DNA of 5,668 nt from Spirochaetales bacterium (GTDB taxonomy: Bacteria > Spirochaetota > Spirochaetia > Sphaerochaetales > Sphaerochaetaceae). Every line of letters begins with the position of its first letter. The stretch's first letter is position 1. Position numbers and translations under genes: made by a program. The notes beneath the pieces were generated by a model. The model ran no database searches. It saw only the letters and a list, made by a program, of their open reading frames with translations, and was not told the DNA's origin. The stretch is taken from contig JAGBRG010000083.1 of NCBI GenBank assembly GCA_017632495.1, forward strand, positions 1 to 5,668, given 5' to 3'. Below, one piece after another: positions 1 through 5,668 of the stretch.

Positions 1-47
1 ATCTTCACATCTTTTCCATTCAGTCTGAAACAGATCTTTGTCTCCAT
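1..47 (-). CDS. probable 2Fe-2S subunit of the molybdenum hydroxylase, N-terminus only
   Basis: Only 15 full codons are visible, METKICFRLNGKDVK, before the left edge cuts the gene. The pattern of a short lead-in, a beta strand and then LNGK-x-V is the usual opening of the small (about 150-160 residue) 2Fe-2S subunits of xanthine dehydrogenase and CODH-type enzymes, which carry electrons from Moco to the FAD subunit. The ATG overlaps the stop of the Moco-subunit gene as TGATG and has a full Shine-Dalgarno sequence at ideal spacing, so translation is probably coupled and the two subunits are made in similar amounts. No cysteine ligands lie in the visible part, so the call rests on the opening motif and the position. 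An FAD subunit (YgfM/XdhB type) would be expected nearby, outside the window. Confidence 0.7.
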   Translation of the reverse strand, partial: METKICFRLNGKDVK

Positions 48-2221
48 CAGCGGACCTCCTCAAGATTTTCTTTCAGGTCTGTGCCGTTCATCATGTAGGT
101 CATCACATCCTCTGTCGGAAGCGGGATGCTGCAGATTCTCTTTCCTATTGCCTTGGAAACGGCATCGATATAGGCGGCTGCACTTCCGTTGAATACAAGC
201 TCTCCCATTCCCTTGGCTCCGAACGGACCCCACTGGTACGGGTTCTCAACAAAGTACACGCCCTGTTTCGGGAAGTCCATGGAAGTCGGAATGATGTAGT
301 CGCTCATCGAAGTCTGCTTGAAGTGTCCTCCGACGTTCTGCATCACCTCAGTCGAACCCCAGCCCAGACCCTGGATGACTCCTCCGTTGACCTGACCGTG
401 GACAATTCTCTCATCGATAAGGTGTCCGCAGTCATGGCTTGACCAGATTCCCTTTGTGGTGATTTCCGCTGTACACGGGTCAACCTCGACCTCAACGGCA
501 CATACGCCCCAGCCGTAGCCGAGATATGCATAGCCCTGGAAAGTACTCTGATCCCACGGGAATCCTTCAGGATGCTCGTAGTGGGTCTCTACGGTGAAAT
601 CCTCTTCCTTGTCGTAGCGCGGCTTCATAAGCTTTGCGGCACGCTCTACAAGCTCTCCGACAATCATCGTGGATCTCGAGGCCGCTGTAGGTCCTGAATC
701 CGGAACACGAGAGGTATCAGGATCCTTGAAGATGACCTTCTCCATCGGGATTTCAAGAACATGTGCGGCAATCTTTGGAAGGATTGTGTGAAAGCCCTGA
801 CCCATCTCGGTCTGGCCGCAAAGAATCTCGACATCTCCGTTTGCAAACTTATGAAGCTGACATCTGGCCTTGATGATTGCCTGCTCTCCGTTTCCTGTGA
901 AAGCTCCGCCATGGTTGTAGAAGCTGATTCCGATACCCCGTCCGCTTCCCCACTTGTACTCGCGGGCCTTTCTCTCATAGTCCGAGGCCTTCATGACATG
1001 CTCAAGCATCTCAGGAATCATGACACGCTCGACGACCTTTCCGTTTGTGCTTGTGGTATCACCCTGCTTGATGAAGTACTTTCTCTTGTACTCAAGAGGG
1101 TCCTTGCCGAGCATCTCGGCGATATGACACATATGTGTTTCCACCGCAAACAGAGTCTGCGGGGCTCCGAAGCCGCGGAATGCGCAGCTTGGGAATGTAT
1201 TTGTGGCAACGCCGAGGCCCACGCTTCTGATGTTCGGGAAGCTGTAGCAGCCTGTGACATGGAAGCATCCTCTCTGAAGGACGACAAACGATGAGGCAAG
1301 ATAACCTCCGACGTTGTAGCAGACGGTGCTGTCCATGGCTATGATGTTTCCGTCCTTATCAAGACCTGTCTTGAAGACGACCTTTGACGGGTGGCGCTTT
1401 ACCGAATTCTCAATGTCCTCCTCTCTGTCGAAGAACATCTTCACACCCTTTTTCATCACATAGGATGCAAGAAGAAGAGGTCCGCAAACTACATCAGGGA
1501 AGTGCTCCTTTCCGCCGAAAGCTCCGCCTGTCGTGGTTTGTCTGACAATGACCTTGTCCGGTGTGATGTTAAGAAGAGGAGAAATTGACTTTGCGATATA
1601 GAACGGGCACTGTGCCGAAGCATAGACCACATAGTGGTCGCCTTCTGGAATACAGCAGGCGCCGTTTGTCTCAAGGTAGACATGCTCCTGAAAGCCTGTC
1701 TCGATTGTCTCTGTGACAATCTTTGCGGCCTTCTTGAAGGCGGCATCAACATCACCTACGTTCAGAGAAAGACGGCAGTGGATATTGTCGGAATTGACAA
1801 ATGCCCCACCCTTGCACTCAAGACCCTCGTCGATGGTAACAGCAGGAGTAAGCTCCTCATAATCAATTTTGATCTGCTGCTTCAGGTCCTCGACCTTAGT
1901 CCTGTCCGGACCGACCATGATACCGATGGTCTCACCGACATAACGCACCTCGTCTTCGGCGAAGCACTTCCAGTCAGTTGCAATCATGTGAAGGTAATTG
2001 TGTCCTCCTTCCGGGATGTCCTTGTAGGTGACGAATCTGTATCCAGAGGGCATCTCAGGCAGATGAATGGCCTTGATTTTTCCTCTTGGGATACTGGATC
2101 GCACCAGACGGCCCCACAGGCAGTCATCAAATGAGTAGTCGGATACATATTTTATTGTTCCATCGCTCTTTGAGACTGCATCGACACGTCTGACAGCCTT
2201 TGAAATGTCGCAAGCTACCAT
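47..2221 (-). CDS. xdhA: xanthine dehydrogenase-type molybdenum hydroxylase, molybdopterin-binding large subunit
   Basis: The catalytic Moco subunit of a xanthine dehydrogenase family enzyme, 724 residues, with no Fe-S or FAD domain of its own. It begins with the a/b hammerhead domain (RRVDAVSKSDGTIKY at 11-25, VRYVGETIGIMVG at 92-104). The Moco-binding domains follow: ASAQ at 201-204, GGAFGGKE at 232-239, AFRGFGAPQ at 347-355, GQTEMGQG at 469-476, GPTAASRST at 510-518, and GAKGMGE at 668-674. E239, R349 and E674 match bovine xanthine oxidase E802, R880 and E1261 (purine binding and the catalytic base), which favours a purine-type substrate. The CODH VAYRCSFR-type active-site loop is absent. 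The start at 2221 has AAGGAG seven bases upstream. The stop overlaps the next ATG by one base. Position after ygfK and ssnA parallels E. coli xdhD, but XdhD is a longer fused protein; this unfused form is laid out like E. coli XdhA or Bacillus PucD. The symbol is therefore provisional. A labile selenium cofactor is possible but not visible. Confidence 0.93.
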   Translation of the reverse strand: MVACDISKAVRRVDAVSKSDGTIKYVSDYSFDDCLWGRLVRSSIPRGKIKAIHLPEMPSGYRFVTYKDIPEGGHNYLHMIATDWKCFAEDEVRYVGETIGIMVGPDRTKVEDLKQQIKIDYEELTPAVTIDEGLECKGGAFVNSDNIHCRLSLNVGDVDAAFKKAAKIVTETIETGFQEHVYLETNGACCIPEGDHYVVYASAQCPFYIAKSISPLLNITPDKVIVRQTTTGGAFGGKEHFPDVVCGPLLLASYVMKKGVKMFFDREEDIENSVKRHPSKVVFKTGLDKDGNIIAMDSTVCYNVGGYLASSFVVLQRGCFHVTGCYSFPNIRSVGLGVATNTFPSCAFRGFGAPQTLFAVETHMCHIAEMLGKDPLEYKRKYFIKQGDTTSTNGKVVERVMIPEMLEHVMKASDYERKAREYKWGSGRGIGISFYNHGGAFTGNGEQAIIKARCQLHKFANGDVEILCGQTEMGQGFHTILPKIAAHVLEIPMEKVIFKDPDTSRVPDSGPTAASRSTMIVGELVERAAKLMKPRYDKEEDFTVETHYEHPEGFPWDQSTFQGYAYLGYGWGVCAVEVEVDPCTAEITTKGIWSSHDCGHLIDERIVHGQVNGGVIQGLGWGSTEVMQNVGGHFKQTSMSDYIIPTSMDFPKQGVYFVENPYQWGPFGAKGMGELVFNGSAAAYIDAVSKAIGKRICSIPLPTEDVMTYMMNGTDLKENLEEVR
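54..60 (-). promoter_or_regulatory. Shine-Dalgarno site for the downstream 2Fe-2S subunit gene
   Basis: AGGAGGT on the minus strand, a full match to the anti-Shine-Dalgarno core, six bases before the ATG at 47. It lies inside the last codons of the Moco-subunit gene, which read Glu-Glu-Val-Arg-stop. It is the main evidence that a new gene starts at the left edge. Confidence 0.8.
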
Positions 2222-2228
2222 TATATTT

Positions 2229-2234
2229 CTCCTT
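2229..2234 (-). promoter_or_regulatory. ribosome binding site of the xdh Moco-subunit gene
   Basis: AAGGAG on the minus strand, seven bases before the ATG at 2221. It fixes the start of the hydroxylase gene. It lies about two dozen bases beyond the intercistronic hairpin, so the hairpin leaves it unpaired. Confidence 0.8.
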
Positions 2235-2257
2235 GAATAATCGTATTCCCCTTACAT

Positions 2258-2290
2258 ACACAAGCCGCAGAATCACTTCTGCGGCCGTGT
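2258..2290 (-). other. intercistronic hairpin between ssnA and xdh, GNRA tetraloop
   Basis: In the 86-base gap between ssnA and the hydroxylase gene, the minus-strand RNA can form a perfect 9-bp stem, GCCGCAGAA / TTCTGCGGC, around a GTGA tetraloop (GNRA class). A G-U pair and ACAC/GTGT pairing extend it at the base, with a single bulged base, to about 14 bp. The bases after it (TATGTAAGGGG) are not a U-tract, so it does not look like an ordinary intrinsic terminator. Likelier roles are mRNA stabilisation, an RNase processing boundary, or partial attenuation that lowers or separates xdh expression from ygfK-ssnA. The structure is seen in the sequence; the role is inferred. Confidence 0.7.
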
Positions 2291-2307
2291 TTCCCGTTAA
2301 CCCAAAG

Positions 2308-3669
2308 TTATCTTATTATACCACTAGTTCCCGTTGGAGGTAACTTATCAGTTCTCTCCCAAAGCTTTTTGGCAACCTCGGCAGCCTTGGCATAGATTTC
2401 CTTCTCATCGAAGTCAAACTTATGATTCTCCATCACAAGCTTTCCGTTGATGATAACGGACTCAACGCAGTTGCTGCTCATTCCCCAGACAAAATGTCCG
2501 GCGGCATTCTCTTTCAGAAGCGGCGTCGGGTTCTGGTAGCTTAAGATATCCAGATCTGCCTTGTAGCCCGGCTCGATGCGTCCGAACTTGTCGCCCTTGA
2601 AGTATTTTTCAAGAAGCTTGTTACCCTTGGTCACAGCTCTGAGATAGTCTCCCGGCCAGTACGGACCAAGTGCATCGCGGTTCTTGAAGAATGCAATCTT
2701 GCACTCCTCGAACATGTTGCTTCCACATCCGTCTGTTCCCATGATCAGGTTTTTGACCTTGGGCAGATACTTCGGATAGCCGACCTGGTTGTTCATGTTG
2801 CTTCTGGGGTTGTGAGCCAAGAAGCATCCTCTCTCGTTGAGAAGGTCAACCTCGTGCCCGTTCAGCCAGATTCCGTGGACAAGAAGAGTCTTGTCGTTCA
2901 GAAGTCCGTGTCTGTCCAATCTGTCCATGATGTCTTCGTTGTAGAAATGGTGGGACCAGACGCTGTCGTACTCGCCCTCTGCTACGTGAAGGTGCATTCC
3001 TCTTCCGGTGGTCTTTGCCGAGTCAGCCAGAAGTTCCATTCCCTCCTCGGGAATCGTGAACGGAGCATGGCCTCCGACCATGGCTTCGCACATAACATTC
3101 TCGCCCTTCTTCTTTCTGTCATCCACTTCCTTTGCAAAGCGGATTCCTTCATTGACTCCGTCACGGATTTCCTTCATGCCGTAGTTGCGGTCGGTGATTC
3201 CGTAGGCAACAATTCCTCTGACACCGAACTTCTCCATTCCCTTGGCGATTGTCGAAAGGCTTCCGTTAATATAGTTCGGACTCTCATGATGGTCTATACA
3301 TGAAGTTGTTCCGTTCTTTATTGCATCAAGCGTGCAGATCAGGGAACTGTAGTACAGTGACTCCTCATCAAGAGCACGGTCGATTCTCCACCACCACTCC
3401 TTCAATGTCTGAATCAGATCTGTCTGAGGACCTGCGGAAATGAGCATTCCTCTTGAAAGACCGCTGTAGTAGTGATGATGGCCGCAGACAAAGCCGGGGA
3501 TGACGGTCTTGCCGTCACCCTCTATGACCTTGTCGGCCTTGATTCCATCGGCTGCGTTCTTTCCGACCTTGAATATCTTGTCATCCTTGATGACTACATC
3601 CACGCCGCACAGAACCTCTACAGGTTCCATTGTCTGGATGACTCTTGTGTTTCTGATAACAGTGGTCAT
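2308..3669 (-). CDS. ssnA: SsnA, amidohydrolase-superfamily aminohydrolase
   Basis: A cytosolic metal-dependent hydrolase of the amidohydrolase superfamily (chlorohydrolase/cytosine-deaminase type), 453 residues; E. coli SsnA is about 442. Counting from the Met at 3669, the metal site begins with GHHHYYSGLSRG (ligands H64 and H66), continues with HLHVAE (H228 ligand, E231 catalytic acid/base) and H265, and closes with GTDGCGSN (D313 ligand). HNPRSNMNN near 286-294 and DHHESP near 126-131 are SsnA-type signatures. The C-terminal beta-sandwich has the usual GRIEPGYKADL and VIINGKLV strands. An in-frame ATG at 3675 would overlap the ygfK stop as ATGA, but it lies one base from the Shine-Dalgarno GGAGG. 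The ATG at 3669 is seven bases away, so it is preferred. SsnA genes travel with ygfK and molybdenum hydroxylase genes, which suggests ring opening or deamination of a purine-derived intermediate. The exact substrate cannot be read from the sequence. Confidence 0.95.
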   Translation of the reverse strand: MTTVIRNTRVIQTMEPVEVLCGVDVVIKDDKIFKVGKNAADGIKADKVIEGDGKTVIPGFVCGHHHYYSGLSRGMLISAGPQTDLIQTLKEWWWRIDRALDEESLYYSSLICTLDAIKNGTTSCIDHHESPNYINGSLSTIAKGMEKFGVRGIVAYGITDRNYGMKEIRDGVNEGIRFAKEVDDRKKKGENVMCEAMVGGHAPFTIPEEGMELLADSAKTTGRGMHLHVAEGEYDSVWSHHFYNEDIMDRLDRHGLLNDKTLLVHGIWLNGHEVDLLNERGCFLAHNPRSNMNNQVGYPKYLPKVKNLIMGTDGCGSNMFEECKIAFFKNRDALGPYWPGDYLRAVTKGNKLLEKYFKGDKFGRIEPGYKADLDILSYQNPTPLLKENAAGHFVWGMSSNCVESVIINGKLVMENHKFDFDEKEIYAKAAEVAKKLWERTDKLPPTGTSGIIR

Positions 3670-3671
3670 TG

Positions 3672-5668
3672 TCATTCCTCCACTCTGGTCAGCAGATAAT
3701 CATAGCTGATGAAGACCTGCTCGATGAGATCCTTGACAAGAGCCGGAACCTTTCCGACAAGGTTTCCTTCTCCGTCGATATGGCACTTGACGACCTTTCC
3801 TTCAATACGCACCAGGACCTCGTCGTTCTGTACGATGAAACCGCTGTTGGTGCTGTCTTCAAAGTCATCCATTCTGCTGAAGAGTGTGAACTTGTCCTTA
3901 TAAGGTCTGCCCTGATGGTTACAGAAGGCGGCACAGTTTCCGCACTCGTTACAGAATGCATCCAGATGGAGAATCTGGAACGGATCGTCTGTGTTCTCGG
4001 AAGATCTCATGTCAATTGCGACGTTGGCGCGGTTCGGACAGACATCAACACACTTGTTGCAGTAGTATGTGCAGTCCATACAGCGCTTTGCTTCCTGCTG
4101 AGCAAACTCCTCGATCTTCTTGCATGTCTCGAAGCTCTTGCACTTCTCGCAAAGATGGGTCTTTCTCTCCTGGACATCCTTGAAGAATCTCTCTTCGGCC
4201 TCGAGGTATCCCTCGTCCTCTTCCTCTTCTTCGTAGTCCTCTACAAGCTCAGGTTCCTTATCGTCCTTGATTTCTGCATCCTTGAGCTCTTCAAAGACTC
4301 TGTCGATTGTGGCCTCAACAGCCTTTCTTGCAGATGCGATACACTTGACGACAGTGGATGCTCCAAGGACATCACCTATTGCGTAGACACCCTTGACCGG
4401 AGTCTCGTTGGTGTCGGCATCAATGACAGGAATACCCTTCTCTGTGACAGGAACACCCAGATACTTCAAAGCCTCTGTATCAGGATGCTCACCGATTGCG
4501 GTAATCAGTGTGTCACAGTCAAGGACAACAACTTCCTTTGTCTCGACCGGGCGTCTTCTTCCGGAGGCATCGGGCTCGCCCAGAGCCATCTTGGCACATG
4601 TGAGCTTTCCACCCTGGATTGACTTGGGATTGGTCAGGAAGACGAACTTCACACCGTCATCAAGAGCCATCTTGTACTCTTCAGGATCTGCAGGCATTTC
4701 CTTCTGGCTTCTTCTGTAGACGACTGTAACATCCTCTACTCCTGCAACACGCTTTGCAGCTCTTGCGCTGTCCATTGCGGTGTTTCCGCCGCCTGTGACA
4801 ACAACGTGCTTTCCGAGATTGATTACATCCGGATCTGCCTTGAAGCCTTCAAGGAATGAAAGGGCACCAAGAACCTTCTTGGAATCTCCCTCGATCTTCA
4901 TCTCGTTGTTCTTCTCGCTTCCGATGGCGTAGTAGATGTAGTCGAATCCTGCATCCTTCAGAGCCTTGACAGAGACCTGGTCCATCTTTGAGTTGAAGTT
5001 GAACTTCACACCGTGGGCCTTCACATGGTCGATATCGGCCTGAATGGCCTTCGGATCGATTCTGAACTTAGGAATGATGTTGGCGACAACTCCGCCGGCG
5101 TTTGCTTCGTTTTCGAAGATTGTGGCATCAAAGCCTGCTCTTGCAAGGAAATATCCTGCGGCAAGTCCAGCAGGACCTGCACCGATTACAGCAGCCTTGA
5201 CATCTGCCGGAGCCTCAGGAGCCTCCCAGTTGGACATATACTCAGCAGTACCCTTTTCAACTGCGATCTTCTTCATGTCTCTGATATGGACAGCACCTTC
5301 ATAATCCATTCTTGCGCAGTGGAACTGGCACTGATGGTCACAGATGTTGCATGTGATGTTCGGAAGTGCGTTGCCTTCGTAAATCAGAGACAGAGCCTCT
5401 GCATAGCGTCCGTCACCCACAAGTCCCACATAGTCTGGGATGTTCTGGTGGATCGGGCAGGCTTCCATACAAGGTGAGACGTAGCAGTCGAACATCGGAA
5501 GCTCGTCGTTTGTCTTGGCCTGACGCTCGCCGCGGAACTCACGCTGGCTGTAGAAGGCGTTTCTTGCATTCTGGGAAAGGCTTTCGACTGCATCCGGATC
5601 AATGTCCTTCTTTGCCCATGTCTTGCTCTCTTTCTCAAGCTTCTCTGCCATGCGGGCCATGCGGGCAT
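3672..5668 (-). CDS. ygfK: YgfK-like FAD/NAD(P)H- and Fe-S-dependent oxidoreductase ('putative selenate reductase subunit'), 5' end missing
   Basis: A multi-cofactor electron-transfer protein of the YgfK family, related to the glutamate synthase small subunit and to the N-terminal half of dihydropyrimidine dehydrogenase. Counting from the Met at 5660, a Cys-rich Fe-S domain comes first (C59, C64, C68, then C104, C107, C111, C115). An FAD-binding Rossmann fold follows (GAGPAG at 160-165, acidic E183), then an NAD(P)H fold (GGGNTAMD at 290-297, RR at 316-317, a pair that usually favours NADPH) and the FAD-closing GVYAIGD at 424-430. An acidic linker (about 466-490) leads to a ferredoxin-like tail with C504/C507/C513, C527/C530/C534/C537/C541 and C570/C573/C576/C580. 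About 662 residues are visible; the E. coli protein is about 1030, so roughly a third is missing. The frame stays open to the right edge (Ala-Arg codons before 5660), so the Met at 5660 is probably internal. The gene ends two bases before ssnA. The selenate role is an old prediction; purine or urate reduction now seems likelier. Confidence 0.95.
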   Translation of the reverse strand, partial: ARMARMAEKLEKESKTWAKKDIDPDAVESLSQNARNAFYSQREFRGERQAKTNDELPMFDCYVSPCMEACPIHQNIPDYVGLVGDGRYAEALSLIYEGNALPNITCNICDHQCQFHCARMDYEGAVHIRDMKKIAVEKGTAEYMSNWEAPEAPADVKAAVIGAGPAGLAAGYFLARAGFDATIFENEANAGGVVANIIPKFRIDPKAIQADIDHVKAHGVKFNFNSKMDQVSVKALKDAGFDYIYYAIGSEKNNEMKIEGDSKKVLGALSFLEGFKADPDVINLGKHVVVTGGGNTAMDSARAAKRVAGVEDVTVVYRRSQKEMPADPEEYKMALDDGVKFVFLTNPKSIQGGKLTCAKMALGEPDASGRRRPVETKEVVVLDCDTLITAIGEHPDTEALKYLGVPVTEKGIPVIDADTNETPVKGVYAIGDVLGASTVVKCIASARKAVEATIDRVFEELKDAEIKDDKEPELVEDYEEEEEDEGYLEAEERFFKDVQERKTHLCEKCKSFETCKKIEEFAQQEAKRCMDCTYYCNKCVDVCPNRANVAIDMRSSENTDDPFQILHLDAFCNECGNCAAFCNHQGRPYKDKFTLFSRMDDFEDSTNSGFIVQNDEVLVRIEGKVVKCHIDGEGNLVGKVPALVKDLIEQVFISYDYLLTRVEE
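3676..3681 (-). promoter_or_regulatory. Shine-Dalgarno site that sets the ssnA start
   Basis: GGAGGA on the minus strand lies within the last codons of ygfK. Measured from its GGAGG core, it is seven bases before the ATG at 3669 and only one base before the ATG at 3675. The spacing selects 3669 as the start. Because the site and the ygfK stop are interleaved, ssnA translation is probably coupled to ygfK translation. Confidence 0.75.

Noticed and set aside
761..1294. A 177-codon plus-strand open frame opposite the xdh gene, with similar frames at 1634-2134 and 2812-3303
   Set aside because: They are antisense shadows of conserved enzyme regions, with no family motif in the translations and no reason to displace the minus-strand genes.
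2236..2263. A sigma-70-like promoter (TTGTGT and GATTAT/TACGAT on the minus strand) upstream of xdh
   Set aside because: The possible boxes are only about 12-15 bases apart and match consensus poorly, and the -35-like box overlaps the base of the hairpin. Evidence is too weak to call.
2258..2290. The intergenic hairpin as a Rho-independent terminator or a SECIS element
   Set aside because: No U-tract follows on either strand. A bacterial SECIS would lie inside a coding region just after an in-frame UGA, and there is none.
3669..4622. A 317-codon plus-strand open frame opposite ygfK
   Set aside because: It lies wholly antisense to well-conserved YgfK sequence, has no recognisable domain and is rich in Leu/Cys/Ser/Val as expected from the reverse reading of Glu/Lys/Asp/Thr-rich codons. 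The minus-strand protein explains the region fully.
5649..5660. The Met codons at 5660 and 5651 as the true start of ygfK
   Set aside because: The frame is open to the window edge, the region just upstream reads Ala-Arg in frame rather than a ribosome site, and family members have some 350 more N-terminal residues. The gene is treated as truncated by the window.
5646..5668. A short tandem repeat GCCCGCATG (two copies) at the right edge
   Set aside because: It encodes Ala-Arg-Met twice inside the coding frame and is too short and edge-bound to call a functional repeat.

Overview
The window is a compact block of minus-strand metabolic genes, all reading from the right edge towards the left. 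In transcription order it holds: the C-terminal two thirds of a ygfK gene (cut by the right edge), a complete ssnA aminohydrolase gene, a complete molybdopterin (Moco) subunit of a xanthine-dehydrogenase-type hydroxylase, and the first 15 codons of a small gene that looks like the 2Fe-2S partner subunit (cut by the left edge). No plus-strand gene, RNA gene, mobile element or CRISPR array is supported. The long open frames opposite ygfK and the xdh gene look like shadows of the real genes.

The genes are packed as one operon. ygfK and ssnA are separated by only 2 bases. The xdh gene and the 2Fe-2S gene overlap by one base (TGATG). The only real gap is 86 bases between ssnA and xdh. It carries a strong GNRA-capped hairpin followed by the xdh ribosome binding site, with no U-tract and no convincing promoter. 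Textbook Shine-Dalgarno sequences (AGGAGG, GGAGG, AAGGAG), the oxygen-sensitive Fe-S/flavin/molybdenum enzymes and the unfused subunit layout suggest an anaerobic Bacillota, probably a Clostridia-type fermenter. This is an inference; the species cannot be read from the window.

The same set of genes (ygfK, ssnA and an xdhD-type hydroxylase) is adjacent in Escherichia coli. It recurs in anaerobes with selenium-dependent molybdenum hydroxylases and has been linked to anaerobic purine and uric acid breakdown. Older database names call YgfK and its partners a 'putative selenate reductase'. A likely shared role is that the xanthine-dehydrogenase-type enzyme interconverts hydroxylated purines, YgfK moves electrons between NAD(P)H, flavin and several 4Fe-4S clusters (possibly reducing a purine directly), and SsnA hydrolyses a C-N bond in a downstream intermediate. 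The system is known in outline but biochemically young. The details most worth checking here are the hairpin, the split hydroxylase subunits, the acidic linker and Cys-rich tail of YgfK, and whether the hydroxylase carries the labile selenium cofactor.
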